Positions 18,287 through 27,651 are shown, counted from the first letter of the stretch. The stretch is 64,000 nt of DNA from Chitinophagaceae bacterium (GCA_023229465.1 JALNZE010000009.1:1-64000), one strand, 5' to 3'. A program made the numbers and translations. Notes: generated by a model from the letters alone, not told the origin.

Positions 18287-18784
18287 CTAATGGGGTAATT
18301 TATCTCTTAATAAACCATATACCCAGGTTCCCGCAATGGCGCTGAACAAAGTTACTATAATCACCGTAGTTCCGGCGCCAAACTGCGCAAATAAGGGGCC
18401 GGGGCAGGCACCGGTAAGCGCCCAGCCAAAACCAAATAACAATCCGCCTATCATTTGTCCTTTGTTAAACGGACGGGTATGCAATTCAATTTCTTCACCA
18501 TAGATAGTTCTGATCTTGTATTTTTTGATGATGAAAACAGACAGGGCACCTACGGCAACCGCAGAGCCTATCACACCAAACATATGAAAGCTTTGCAGGC
18601 GGAACATTTCCTGTATTCTGAACCAGGAAATCACTTCTGCCTTGGTTAATATCGTGCCGAATAAAATTCCTGCCACCAGGTACTTAAAATCATACCACCA
18701 GGGATGTTTGAGTTCACTGGTATTGATGCAAATGGAATCTAATGAACGAACTTCAAAATCGGTATTGGTTTCTTTTATGGGCAT
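18287..18784 (-). CDS. Half-size YeeE/YedE-family sulfur transporter (DUF6691 type)
   Basis: The 165-residue membrane protein has four hydrophobic segments and the conserved GWALTGACPGP motif with Cys127, characteristic of the C-terminal half of YeeE/TsuA thiosulfate transporters. Conserved cysteines of this family are thought to pass thiosulfate through the membrane by S-H-S hydrogen bonds. The N-terminal 28 residues are polar. It begins 3 bp after the stop of the partner half-gene, so the two are translated together and probably form a single transporter split into two chains. Confidence 0.8.
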   Translation of the reverse strand: MPIKETNTDFEVRSLDSICINTSELKHPWWYDFKYLVAGILFGTILTKAEVISWFRIQEMFRLQSFHMFGVIGSAVAVGALSVFIIKKYKIRTIYGEEIELHTRPFNKGQMIGGLLFGFGWALTGACPGPLFAQFGAGTTVIIVTLFSAIAGTWVYGLLRDKLPH

Positions 18785-18787
18785 GAA

Positions 18788-19351
18788 TTATAGTTTTAAA
18801 ATGTAGGGCATGATCAGGTTTGCCATGATAAATCCACCAGCCATAAAGGAGCAGGTGGCAATCAGAGACGATAGTTGTAAATTGCTTAACCCCATAATGG
18901 AATGGCCAGAGGTACAGCCCCCCGCGTACCTGGTTCCAAATCCAACTAAAAACCCTCCGCCAACCATCAGTATACTACCCCTGACCGTTAAAATTGATGG
19001 CCAGTTAAAAATATCAACCGGCACCAGGGTATCATGATTCGTAATGCCATATTGCTGCAACTCTATCAAAAGATTTTCATTTACCTGAACAGGCGCTGCA
19101 GCGGTTAAGAAACCGGCAGCCAGCCATCCGCCCATTACAACACCTGCTACAAAAAAAAGATTCCAGGCTTCTTTTTTCCAGTTGTATTGAAAGAAAGGAA
19201 TTTTAGTTGGCAAACAGGCGGCACAAATATGCCTGAGTGAGGAGGAGATGCCCAGACTTTTATTGCCAATCAATAATAAAACCGGTACCATTAACCCGAT
19301 AAGCGGCCCGGCCAGGTACCAGGGCCAGGGTTGTTGCAACCATTCTATCAT
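18788..19351 (-). CDS. Half-size YeeE/YedE-family sulfur transporter
   Basis: This 187-residue membrane protein is the other half of a YeeE/TsuA-type thiosulfate transporter. It has several hydrophobic segments, Cys43 and Cys46 in [10 protein letters not shown], and the signature [18 protein letters not shown] with Cys146 in a GC-x-SGH motif. It is followed after 3 bp by the second half. Full-length YeeE proteins carry both cysteine motifs in one chain, so this is a split form, common in Proteobacteria and Bacteroidota. TauE lies upstream and TsdA downstream. Confidence 0.82.
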   Translation of the reverse strand: MIEWLQQPWPWYLAGPLIGLMVPVLLLIGNKSLGISSSLRHICAACLPTKIPFFQYNWKKEAWNLFFVAGVVMGGWLAAGFLTAAAPVQVNENLLIELQQYGITNHDTLVPVDIFNWPSILTVRGSILMVGGGFLVGFGTRYAGGCTSGHSIMGLSNLQLSSLIATCSFMAGGFIMANLIMPYILKL

Positions 19352-19406
19352 ATTAGTAGACTTTAGAAAAATGAAAGTACGATAATATAGGAATCTGCCA
19401 ATGCGC

Positions 19407-20201
19407 TTACTTTAAAAATACTTCATGTATAATAATGTAAATGCCCATAACCAACACAAACCAACCAAACCATTTTTTTAATTTTTCACCGGGAAGGTCC
19501 TGGCCAAGCCTTCTGCCAATAAAAACACCGGTTATAGCAATGGCCGTTAGTGGCAGGAGCAGTGACCAGTTAAATTGCTGGTGAAATAAATCGCCGGCAA
19601 ATCCAAACAATGAATTCATGGCAATGATAAGCAGGGAAGTGCCAATGGCATCTTTCATAGAGAGATGAAAGGAGAAAATTAAGATGGGGATAATCAGAAA
19701 ACCTCCGCCGGCGCCCAGCAACCCGGTTAATAAACCAACTTCCACCCCCCGTATCAATGCTTTTGTAAGGTGTATATGATGATCGTTTTCATTCACCTTT
19801 ACCAAAGCCTGTTTTTGAATCATATTCATTGATGCGATAATCATGACTATTGCAAACAGTAACATGGTTACTAACGATTTGCTGACTGATAGGGTACCAA
19901 TGAAAAAAAGATGCTCGGGTAATACGGGTAGCAAAAATTTCCTGATCAGTACTACCGTAATGATAGAACTTATGCCAAAATAAAAAGCGGCTTTATAATT
20001 GATATTGCCTCTTCTAAAATTTTTATAGGCGCCTGCCAGGCTGCTGCAGCCAACAATAAAAAGGGAATAACCTGTTGCCTGGCTGGGTTGAATATTAAAA
20101 AGATACACCAACACGGGTATTGTTAAAATAGAACCACCTCCGCCTATCAGGCCAAGAGATATTCCGATAACCAATGCGGCAATATATCCTACAATTTCCA
20201 T
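19407..20201 (-). CDS. TauE/SafE-family sulfite/organosulfonate exporter
   Basis: The 264-residue membrane protein has about eight transmembrane segments and the family Gly-rich repeats LIGGGGSILTIPVLVYLF (residues about 19-36) and LLGAGGGFLIIPILIF (about 160-175), the two pseudo-repeat halves of TauE/SafE proteins. The family exports sulfite, sulfoacetate or related anions, or takes up others. Its place between YtxJ and the YeeE pair suggests sulfite removal during thiosulfate metabolism. The gene is 55 bp from the YeeE half and 62 bp from ytxJ. Confidence 0.85.
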   Translation of the reverse strand: MEIVGYIAALVIGISLGLIGGGGSILTIPVLVYLFNIQPSQATGYSLFIVGCSSLAGAYKNFRRGNINYKAAFYFGISSIITVVLIRKFLLPVLPEHLFFIGTLSVSKSLVTMLLFAIVMIIASMNMIQKQALVKVNENDHHIHLTKALIRGVEVGLLTGLLGAGGGFLIIPILIFSFHLSMKDAIGTSLLIIAMNSLFGFAGDLFHQQFNWSLLLPLTAIAITGVFIGRRLGQDLPGEKLKKWFGWFVLVMGIYIIIHEVFLK

Positions 20202-20263
20202 GTACTTGTTCTTGTACGCAAAGATGCTGAATTATAAGTAGGGAAAAGGCCCCCCGCCTGAAT

Positions 20264-20599
20264 TTAATTCAGGGAAACCTGTTCGTGTAGTTCTTCCATG
20301 GTAATACCCATATGACTTTCCTCATACACGCATTCCCCGTTTTTAATGAGCAGAATTTGGGGTGATTCATGGTGAACCTTGCATGTTTCAGCAACTTTGG
20401 CCGAAATGGAACGGTAAGCAAGTAAATCGAGAAAATTAAAATCAATACCACCCGGATCATTGGCTTTTTCCAGTCGGCTCAATACCATCGAACTGGTACC
20501 GCATCGTGTACTATGTTTGAAAATAACCTGCGGAACTGTGGCAGATTTTTCGATAATATTTTGAAATTGTTCTTCAGAGGTAAGCGGAATCCAGTTCAT
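20264..20599 (-). CDS. ytxJ: Monothiol bacilliredoxin YtxJ-like protein
   Basis: I choose the ATG at 20599; a longer frame would need a TTG at 20617. The 111-residue thioredoxin-fold protein carries HSTRCGTSSMVLSRLE, with the single resolving-type Cys of YtxJ (CxxS-like, here CGTS), and a cis-Pro loop in HESPQILLIKNG. YtxJ-type proteins reduce mixed disulfides of bacillithiol, a thiol used by many Bacteroidota. Its place at the head of a sulfur cluster suggests thiol handling of persulfides or sulfite. It is cytoplasmic, with no signal peptide. Confidence 0.8.
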   Translation of the reverse strand: MNWIPLTSEEQFQNIIEKSATVPQVIFKHSTRCGTSSMVLSRLEKANDPGGIDFNFLDLLAYRSISAKVAETCKVHHESPQILLIKNGECVYEESHMGITMEELHEQVSLN

Positions 20600-20649
20600 T
20601 AAAAGTTGTTTGTGCAATTACAGCAGGGTAGTTATACCAATCAAAAAAG

Positions 20650-20766
20650 CTATTGTCTAAAGTATTTCGGGTTAGTAGTCGGACAACCCTTCCTGGCAGG
20701 TGCACAGGAAATAAGCATGACAAACAGTAGCAGAAAGGACAGAAATAATAGTGTATTCTTTTTCAT
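20650..20766 (-). CDS. Tiny lipoprotein (38 residues)
   Basis: From ATG at 20766 to TAG at 20650 the minus strand encodes a signal peptide rich in Leu/Phe (KKNTLLFLSFLLLFVML) followed by the lipobox ISCAP, then a 17-residue mature tail CAPARKGCPTTNPKYFRQ. The lipobox, the basic start and the short polar tail with a second Cys make it a credible small lipoprotein. I recall similar short lipoproteins with a CP..P.YFR ending in Bacteroidota, but no function. It lies 51 bp upstream of ytxJ on the same strand and may head the sulfur operon. Confidence 0.6.
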   Translation of the reverse strand: MKKNTLLFLSFLLLFVMLISCAPARKGCPTTNPKYFRQ

Positions 20767-20894
20767 GTTCAGGCGAATATATGAGATTAGGCTGTATTTT
20801 GCAATGTAGTAAAGATAAAGTTTCATGTGTTAACGTTGCCTTTCCTATCTACACATTTTGTTAATTTATACATTGAATCTTCTTATAGAAACGT

Positions 20895-22268
20895 ATGAGA
20901 GTCCATTTTATTTCAATAGGGGGTAGTGTTATGCATCAATTAGCCATTGCTTTACACCGGAAAGGCTACCGGGTAACGGGTACGGATGATGAGATTTTTG
21001 AACCGGCTAAAGCCAACCTGGCTGCAGAGGGTCTGCTACCGGCTCATATTGGCTGGCAACCATCATTGATTACCAATGAGATAGACGCTGTAATCCTGGG
21101 TATGCATGCCCAAAAGGATAACCCGGAGCTGCTAAGGGCCCAGGAACTGGGTTTGAAAATATATTCATTTCCTGAATATATCTATCAGGAAAGTCTGCAG
21201 AAAAAAAGGGTAGTAGTTGGTGGCAGTCATGGCAAAACCACTACAACGGCTATGATTATGCATGTATTAAAAAGGCTGAACCACCATTTTGACTACCTGG
21301 TAGGCGCCCGTTTGGATGGTTTTGATCAGTCTGTACATATTACTGATGCCCCGGTTATTATTTGTGAAGGCGATGAGTATCCAGCCAGCGCCATAGAACG
21401 TAAACCAAAATTTCACTTTTTGTTCCCCCATGTGGCCATCCTAACGGGCATTGCCTGGGATCATATTAATGTATTTCCCACTTTTGAATTTTACCTGGAG
21501 CAATTCATCATTTTCATTCATAAAATAGAAAAAAACGGCTTGCTCATTTATAATGAATCAGATCCTGTTCTGAAAAAATTAGTGGAAGAAAATCTTCGGA
21601 CAGATTTGCGCTACCAGCCTTATGGCATACCGGAACATACCATTCAGGATGGTAATACAACAGTAACTATTGAAGGGATAACAGGGCCCCTGGAAGTTTT
21701 CGGCAATCATAACCTGCTGAATTTACTGGCCGCTTTTTATGCCTGTAAGGAATTGGGTATACCGGCAACCCATTTTATGATGGCTATTGCCCATTTTACC
21801 GGCGCTGCCAAACGCCTGGAATTACTGGCTTCAGGCGGTAAAACCCGTTTTTACAGGGATTTCGCGCATGCACCCAGTAAAGTAAAAGCTTCTATTGAAG
21901 CAGTAAAGCAACAATACCCCGAACGTAAGCTGATAGCGGTTCTTGAATTACATACATACAGCAGTTTGAACGAGGCATTTATGGAGGAATACAAGGGTGC
22001 CATGGATAAGGCCGATACGGCTATTGTATTTTATGCCAAACATGCACTGGAACTAAAACGAATGCCCGATCTGCCTGTTCAGAAAGTATACGATGGTTTT
22101 AAAAAAGAAGGTCTGCAGGTGATGAATGATGCCCATACATTATGGCAATGGCTTCAGTCGCAATCTTATACCAATACCAATGTGCTATTAATGAGTAGTG
22201 GCAACTATGATGGACTGGATATGCTTACCTTTGCCAACGAGGTTTCCTCAAAAGAAAAGACCAAGTAA
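20895..22268 (+). CDS. mpl: Mpl: UDP-N-acetylmuramate:tripeptide ligase
   Basis: The 457-residue protein is a Mur ligase of the MurC/Mpl type: the N-terminal Rossmann part starts MRVHFISIGGSVMHQLAIAL, the ATP P-loop is VVVGGSHGKTTTT (Lys114), and the middle domain contains ICEGDEYPASA and ILTGIAWDHINVF. EGDEYPASA and the lack of MurC-specific features fit Mpl, which attaches murein tripeptide to UDP-MurNAc in peptidoglycan recycling. The C-terminal domain (LASGGKTRFYRDFAHAPSK, about residues 312-330) is the third Mur fold. It is divergent from the sulfur cluster and followed by an exonuclease gene after 7 bp. Confidence 0.88.
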   Translation: MRVHFISIGGSVMHQLAIALHRKGYRVTGTDDEIFEPAKANLAAEGLLPAHIGWQPSLITNEIDAVILGMHAQKDNPELLRAQELGLKIYSFPEYIYQESLQKKRVVVGGSHGKTTTTAMIMHVLKRLNHHFDYLVGARLDGFDQSVHITDAPVIICEGDEYPASAIERKPKFHFLFPHVAILTGIAWDHINVFPTFEFYLEQFIIFIHKIEKNGLLIYNESDPVLKKLVEENLRTDLRYQPYGIPEHTIQDGNTTVTIEGITGPLEVFGNHNLLNLLAAFYACKELGIPATHFMMAIAHFTGAAKRLELLASGGKTRFYRDFAHAPSKVKASIEAVKQQYPERKLIAVLELHTYSSLNEAFMEEYKGAMDKADTAIVFYAKHALELKRMPDLPVQKVYDGFKKEGLQVMNDAHTLWQWLQSQSYTNTNVLLMSSGNYDGLDMLTFANEVSSKEKTK

Positions 22269-22275
22269 CGCCATC

Positions 22276-23046
22276 ATGAAACTGCAACTAACCCGCCCCA
22301 TCGCTTTTATTGATTTAGAAACCACCGGTATCAATATCAGTACCGATCGAATCGTTGAAATTGCCATCGTTAAAATTCTGCCGGATGGTACCAGCCAGCC
22401 AAAAAGAAAACTCATCAATCCGCAGATGTCTATTCCTGCCGGTTCCAGCGCCATTCATGGTATTACAGATGAAATGGTAAAAGATGCCCCAACCTTTAAA
22501 CAGGTGGCCAATGAATTAAAACAGTTTATGGATAATTGTGATATGGGGGGATATAACAGTAACCGTTTTGATGTTCCCATGCTAATCGAAGAATTTCTTA
22601 GGGTGGGTATTGATTTTTCCATTGATGGACGAAAACTGGTAGATGTACAAAGGGTATTTCATATGATGGAGCAACGAACGTTGAGCGCTGCCTATAAATT
22701 CTATTGCCAGAAAGCATTAGAAGGCGCCCATAGCGCGGAAGTAGATGCAACGGCTACCTGGGAGGTATTGGAAGCGCAGGTGGAACGCTACCCGCAAATA
22801 GGCGACACCGTAGAAAGTATTGTGAAATTTACCGGTGAGGATGATATTGTTGACTTTGCCCGCCGTTTTGTAAAAGAAAATGGGATTGAACTGTTCAACT
22901 TTGGCAAGCATAAAGGTAAACCCGTTACCCAGGTATTAAAAGAAGAACCCCAGTATTATGATTGGATGATGAAAGGCGATTTTCCTATGAATACCAAGCA
23001 AAAACTAACTGAAATCCTCAATCGTATACTAGTTAAAAAAAATTAG
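22276..23046 (+). CDS. DnaQ-like 3'-5' exonuclease
   Basis: The start at ATG 22276 puts the first catalytic motif at residue 10 (IAFIDLETTGIN, Asp-x-Glu, Exo I). Exo II is seen as YNSNRFDVPML, and Exo III as HSAEVDATATWEV, giving the DEDDh nuclease pattern. The C-terminal ~65 residues (ELFNFGKHKGKPVTQVLKEE) form an extra domain found in Bacteroidota exonucleases. At 256 residues it is longer than the epsilon proofreading subunit core and may act in repair or RNA turnover. It follows mpl by 7 bp. Confidence 0.85.
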   Translation: MKLQLTRPIAFIDLETTGINISTDRIVEIAIVKILPDGTSQPKRKLINPQMSIPAGSSAIHGITDEMVKDAPTFKQVANELKQFMDNCDMGGYNSNRFDVPMLIEEFLRVGIDFSIDGRKLVDVQRVFHMMEQRTLSAAYKFYCQKALEGAHSAEVDATATWEVLEAQVERYPQIGDTVESIVKFTGEDDIVDFARRFVKENGIELFNFGKHKGKPVTQVLKEEPQYYDWMMKGDFPMNTKQKLTEILNRILVKKN

Positions 23047-23138
23047 TATATATCTTTTAACTTTCTCAAAGGATATTTTAATGCACTAAAATGATCTAAG
23101 TTGTAACTTGCGCCTATACCCAATTACCCCCCCCTTAT

Positions 23139-23906
23139 TTGGAAAAAATAGTTATCATACCTACTTATAATGAGAAGGAAAATATTGCCACTATCATTTC
23201 CGCTGTTTTTTCTTTACAGCAGGGGTATCATATTTTGGTTATTGATGACAATTCTCCTGATGGTACTGCGGCAATTGTTCGTGCACTGATTCCAAATTAT
23301 CCCAATCAATTATTTTTAGAAGAGCGTACAGGCAAGCTGGGCCTGGGCACTGCTTATATCTATGGGTTTAAATGGAGCATTGAACGCAATTACCAGTATA
23401 TTTTTGAAATGGATGCCGACTTCTCACATAACCCCAATGACCTGGAAAGATTATACCATGCCTGTAAATTTGAAGGGGCCGATGTTGCGGTCGGAAGCAG
23501 GTATGTACCAGGAGGGAAAACAGAGAACTGGCCCCTCGACCGGCAAATTTATTCCAAGGGTGGCGCCTTCTATACTAAATTAATAACCTGGATGCCGGTA
23601 AATGACCCCACAGCAGGTTTTGTATGTTATAAAAAACAGGTATTGGAATCAATTAATTTTGATATGATACAGTTTGTAGGCTATGCTTTCCAGATAGAAA
23701 TGAAATTTGCTGCCTGGAAATTAGGGTTTACCATCAAAGAAGTACCCATCACTTTTGTTGACCGTAAGATTGGTGTAAGTAAAATGAGTAAGGGAATTAT
23801 TAAAGAAGGCGTACTGGGTGTGTTAAGCATCCAATGGAAAAGCCTGTTTAAAAATTACAGCTCATTGGTAAAAAATACTTCAATCAATACCAGGATACCC
23901 TCTTAA
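23139..23906 (+). CDS. Polyprenol-phosphate glycosyltransferase (GT2, dolichol-P-mannose synthase-like)
   Basis: The 255-residue GT2 enzyme has VIIPTYNEKENIATII, IDDNSPDGTAAIV, the metal-binding MDADFSHNP (DAD), and the acceptor-side AVGSRYVPGGKTENW, the hallmark of bacterial polyprenol monophosphomannose synthases. The C-terminus lacks membrane helices, as in short DPMS forms. Only TTG at 23139 can begin it, because an in-frame stop lies at 23097-23099 and there is no ATG between. A run of eight C residues (23127-23134) sits just before that TTG. A DMT transporter follows. Confidence 0.85.
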   Translation: MEKIVIIPTYNEKENIATIISAVFSLQQGYHILVIDDNSPDGTAAIVRALIPNYPNQLFLEERTGKLGLGTAYIYGFKWSIERNYQYIFEMDADFSHNPNDLERLYHACKFEGADVAVGSRYVPGGKTENWPLDRQIYSKGGAFYTKLITWMPVNDPTAGFVCYKKQVLESINFDMIQFVGYAFQIEMKFAAWKLGFTIKEVPITFVDRKIGVSKMSKGIIKEGVLGVLSIQWKSLFKNYSSLVKNTSINTRIPS

Positions 23907-23954
23907 TCCATCTACCGGATAGCTACTCAAAGTTTTTCAGTTTCTTTACCAATT

Positions 23955-24824
23955 ATGCGACAGGCCCTTATTAAATTACATATTGCTGTTTTCCTGGCGG
24001 GATTCACCGGTGTATTGGGGGCATTGATTGTTTTAAATGAAGGGTTATTGGTTTGGTACCGTATGATGATTACGGTGGTAACACTGCTGGCATGGCTAAG
24101 CTGGAAAAAGAAAATTACTAAAATATCAGCCGCTTCCGTATGGAAATTACTGGGTATTGGAACTATTATTGCCTTGCACTGGGTTTGTTTTTACGGAAGT
24201 ATCAAGATGGCGAATGTATCTATCGGGTTAATCTGTTTCGCATCGGTAGGGTTGTTCACCGCTTTATTGGAACCATTGATCAGGCGTAAAAAATTCAGTT
24301 GGACAGAGCTTGGGTTGGGCCTGATCAGTTTACTGGGTATTTACCTGATTTTTCATTTTGATACACGTTACCGTGAGGGCATCCTGGTGGGTATTGCCGC
24401 CGCACTGTTGGCTGCCCTATTTTCTGTGCTTAACAAAAAATATGTAAAAATAGCGGCTCCACAAACAATGATGTTATATGAATTGAGCGGTGGATTATTG
24501 ATACTTACTATTTTGATGCCATTGTATCTTCATTATTTTCCTTCCAATTATATTTTTCCAACGCTTGCAGATTGGGTCTGGCTGCTGGTACTAAGCTGGC
24601 TCTGCACCGTATTGGCCATGGATCTGATGTTACAGTCTTTACAAAAAGTATCCGCCTTTACGCAAAACCTCAGCTTTAACCTGGAACCGGTTTATGGGAT
24701 ACTCCTTGCTTTTATCCTCTTCAAAGAGAACAAACACCTGGATAATAGTTTTTACGCGGGGTTTGCATTAATCGGTTTATCCGTGGTGCTACAAATGCTC
24801 AGGGTAACCCATAAAAAACAGTAA
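23955..24824 (+). CDS. EamA-family (DMT) transporter
   Basis: The 289-residue protein has ten predicted transmembrane segments in two EamA repeats: the first covers about residues 1-135 and ends with LLGIYLIFHFD, the second begins ILVGIAAALLAALFSVLNKKY and ends with FALIGLSVVLQML. The drug/metabolite transporter family moves small metabolites such as amino acids or nucleotide sugars, and a substrate cannot be inferred. It lies on the same strand as the glycosyltransferase with a 48-bp gap, which is weak evidence for a shared task. Confidence 0.85.
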   Translation: MRQALIKLHIAVFLAGFTGVLGALIVLNEGLLVWYRMMITVVTLLAWLSWKKKITKISAASVWKLLGIGTIIALHWVCFYGSIKMANVSIGLICFASVGLFTALLEPLIRRKKFSWTELGLGLISLLGIYLIFHFDTRYREGILVGIAAALLAALFSVLNKKYVKIAAPQTMMLYELSGGLLILTILMPLYLHYFPSNYIFPTLADWVWLLVLSWLCTVLAMDLMLQSLQKVSAFTQNLSFNLEPVYGILLAFILFKENKHLDNSFYAGFALIGLSVVLQMLRVTHKKQ

Positions 24825-24843
24825 TTGACGCCCCATACTTTGC

Positions 24844-24851
24844 TATCTTCG
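24844..24851 (+). promoter_or_regulatory. Possible -7 box (TATCTTCG) for S9 peptidase
   Basis: TATCTTCG lies 19 nt before the ATG and differs by one base from the Bacteroidota TAnnTTTG consensus; the same octamer precedes glnS. A TTG occurs 16 nt upstream of it, slightly closer than the usual spacing. Confidence 0.4.
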
Positions 24852-24870
24852 AGCCCCAAACTATCCACTA

Positions 24871-27651
24871 ATGAAGCAGCTCCTGTTTATTTCATTTTGT
24901 ATCCTGTCTGTTACAGCCTTCGCGCAAAAGAAACCATTGGATCATACTGTTTACGATGGCTGGCAAAGTATTGCCGACCGTTCTATCAGTAATGATGGTA
25001 AATACCTCACCTATGCCGTAAACCCGCAGGAAGGGGATGGAATGCTGGTGGTGCAGTCTGTTGGCGGTGATTATAAAAAAGAAATTGCCCGTGGGTACGG
25101 ACCCATTATTACAGAAGATAGCCGTTTTCTGATCTGTCGCATTAAACCTGCATTTAAAGAAACCCGTGAGGCGAAAATCAAAAAAAAGAAAGCGGATGAA
25201 ATGCCAAAAGACAGCCTGGTGATTATTGAATTGGGAAAAGAAATTATTATAAAAATTCCCCGGCTAAAAAATTTTAAAGTACCGGATGATGCCGGAAACT
25301 GGTTAGCTTATTTATTGGAAAAAGAGTTATCGGTTTTACCTTCACCCCCCAAAGAATTAGTACCCCCTGCTCCTAAATTACCCGAAGAACCTTTTGAAGA
25401 AGGAACAGAATTAATTTTGAAAAACCTGGTTACCGGTGAACAAAAAAATTTTAAGCCGGTAAGTGACTATTTTTTTAATAAAAAAGGAACAGTATTGGTA
25501 ATAGAAACTACCAAAAAATCCAATGATACACTAACGAAACCATCCCTGCTAAGGGTTGATCTGGTAACCAATATAACCAGTATCCTCTTCAAAGGTTTCA
25601 ATGATGCCAAAGGGTATAGCATGGATGAAGAAGGTAACCAACTGGCATTTGTAGCCGAGCGCGACAGTAGCAGTAAATCATTGCAAAAATTTTATAAACT
25701 CTATTATCATGCCAAAGGATCAGACAGCGCTTTATTAGTGGCCGACAGGAATACAACGGGTATGCCTGCCAATTTTACCATCAGCGAAAATGCGGGTATC
25801 AGCTTTAGTAAAAGCGGACAAAAATTATTTATTGGTACGGTGGGTATCCTGCCGGTAAAAGACACAACGCTACCCGAATTTGAGCGGGTGAATGTAGATG
25901 TCTGGCATTATAATGATGACTATGTTCAGCCGGTACAGGTGAAGGACCTTGACAATGAATTGAAAAAAAATTTTGTTGCCCGTCTTGATCCTGTTACAAA
26001 ACAATTGGTGCAATTAGGCAATGAAAAATTCCGGAATATTATTCATACAAAAGAGGGGGATGGATCTGTATTTTACACGGCATCTGATTATGGTAAAAGA
26101 GTTGCCTCACAATGGCAGGGCTTTGCATTGAATGATATTTATTCGGTGAATCCGGAAACGGGCGCTGCTGAATTAATTACCAAAAATTTTAAGGGAAGTG
26201 CGCTCAATGCTTCTTATACAGGAAAGTATTTGGTTTTGTTTGATGAAAAAAAGCAGGGATACCTTGTTTATAATTCCCTCACTAAAAAAATCTATCCTTT
26301 AGCCAAAGACATAACCACTTCATTAAGCGATGAAGAAAATGATGTGCCCGATGATGCCAATGCCTATGGTGTATTGAAATGGACAGAGAATGATACCTAT
26401 GTATTTATTTACGACCGGTATGATATCTGGCGGGTAGATCCCGAAGGGATTGAAAAATCGGTTGCCTTAACCAATGGCCGGAAAGATAAAATTCAATACC
26501 GCTATGTGACTACCAACCCGGATGAAAAATTTATCAACCCCGGTCAGCAATTGTTGCTACGTGCATTTGATGAAAAAGATAAAAGTGCGGGACTGGCCCT
26601 ACTCAATACCGGTAAAAATAATTTATTGACTTATTTGTTCAAAGAGCCCGTAACCATTGGTTTTGCGATACAGAAGGCAAAGAATGCAGGTGTTATACTC
26701 TATACCAAAGAAACCGCCAAAAGGCCGGCAGATGTGTATGTGCATGCTTTGGAATCATCCCCTGTTCAGCTATCACACACCAATACACAACAGGCAGGTT
26801 ACAATTGGGTGTCGGCAGAACTATTTAAATGGAAAGCCTATACAGGTAAAGAAACACAAGGGATTCTCTATAAACCGGAAGACTTCAACCCAACCAAAAA
26901 ATATCCCATGATCGTTTATTTCTACGATCGTAGCAGTAATACCCTGAATAATTACCTGGCGCCGGCGCCTACGCCTTCGCGTTTAAATATTCCCTTCTTT
27001 GTAAGCAGGGGCTATATTGTATTTGTGCCGGATATCTGGTACAAAACAGGTTACCCCGGCCAGGGGGCTTATGACCATGTTCTGAGCGGAACAAGGGCCG
27101 TAGTAAAACTGGGCTATGTTGATAGTACGAAGATTGGGTTACAGGGACAAAGCTGGGGAGGTTACCAGATTGTGTATTTGCTAACTAAAACAAAACTATA
27201 TGCAGCAGCCTGGGCAGGTGCGCCGGTGGCGAATATGACGAGTGCTTATGGTGGCATCAGATGGGGTAGTGGTTTGCTAAGGCAGATGCAGTACGAAAAG
27301 CAGCAGAGCCGTATTGGCGCCACCCTTTGGGAAAAGCCAAATTTGTATATTGGGAATTCAGCATTATTCCATTTACCAAAAGTAACCACGCCGTTGGTAA
27401 TCATGGCTAATGATGCGGATGATGCCGTACCCTGGTACCAGGGCATAGAAATGTATGCGGGCATGCGCCGCCTGGGTAAAAAAGTATGGATGCTCAATTA
27501 TAACGGAGAGGCACATAACCTGGTAGAAAGAAAGAACCGGAAAGACTTACAGATACGCGAACAGCAATTCTTTGATTACCTCTTAAAAGGCGAGAAACCG
27601 GCGAAGTGGATTGAGGTGGGTGTGCCGGCGGTGATGAAAGGAAGAAGTTAG
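24871..27651 (+). CDS. Secreted S9-family serine peptidase (prolyl oligopeptidase type)
   Basis: After a signal peptide (residues 1-18, ending AFAQ) comes a long beta-propeller region (about 30-640) with a Lys/Pro-rich stretch. The catalytic alpha/beta-hydrolase domain is the last 230 residues: nucleophile Ser761 in GLQGQSWGGYQ, Asp850 in NDADDAVPW, and His882 in GEAHNLV. The length of 926 residues fits the large secreted S9 peptidases of Bacteroidota. It is likely periplasmic, degrading oligopeptides. Its stop codon lies inside a GGAGTTT-type heptamer repeat (27644-27662), so the 3' end may be repeat-derived. Confidence 0.88.
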   Translation: MKQLLFISFCILSVTAFAQKKPLDHTVYDGWQSIADRSISNDGKYLTYAVNPQEGDGMLVVQSVGGDYKKEIARGYGPIITEDSRFLICRIKPAFKETREAKIKKKKADEMPKDSLVIIELGKEIIIKIPRLKNFKVPDDAGNWLAYLLEKELSVLPSPPKELVPPAPKLPEEPFEEGTELILKNLVTGEQKNFKPVSDYFFNKKGTVLVIETTKKSNDTLTKPSLLRVDLVTNITSILFKGFNDAKGYSMDEEGNQLAFVAERDSSSKSLQKFYKLYYHAKGSDSALLVADRNTTGMPANFTISENAGISFSKSGQKLFIGTVGILPVKDTTLPEFERVNVDVWHYNDDYVQPVQVKDLDNELKKNFVARLDPVTKQLVQLGNEKFRNIIHTKEGDGSVFYTASDYGKRVASQWQGFALNDIYSVNPETGAAELITKNFKGSALNASYTGKYLVLFDEKKQGYLVYNSLTKKIYPLAKDITTSLSDEENDVPDDANAYGVLKWTENDTYVFIYDRYDIWRVDPEGIEKSVALTNGRKDKIQYRYVTTNPDEKFINPGQQLLLRAFDEKDKSAGLALLNTGKNNLLTYLFKEPVTIGFAIQKAKNAGVILYTKETAKRPADVYVHALESSPVQLSHTNTQQAGYNWVSAELFKWKAYTGKETQGILYKPEDFNPTKKYPMIVYFYDRSSNTLNNYLAPAPTPSRLNIPFFVSRGYIVFVPDIWYKTGYPGQGAYDHVLSGTRAVVKLGYVDSTKIGLQGQSWGGYQIVYLLTKTKLYAAAWAGAPVANMTSAYGGIRWGSGLLRQMQYEKQQSRIGATLWEKPNLYIGNSALFHLPKVTTPLVIMANDADDAVPWYQGIEMYAGMRRLGKKVWMLNYNGEAHNLVERKNRKDLQIREQQFFDYLLKGEKPAKWIEVGVPAVMKGRS

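Noticed and set aside
20606..20809. 67-codon plus-strand frame
   Set aside because: It overlaps the antisense of the tiny lipoprotein and has no motif; the minus-strand gene explains the region better.
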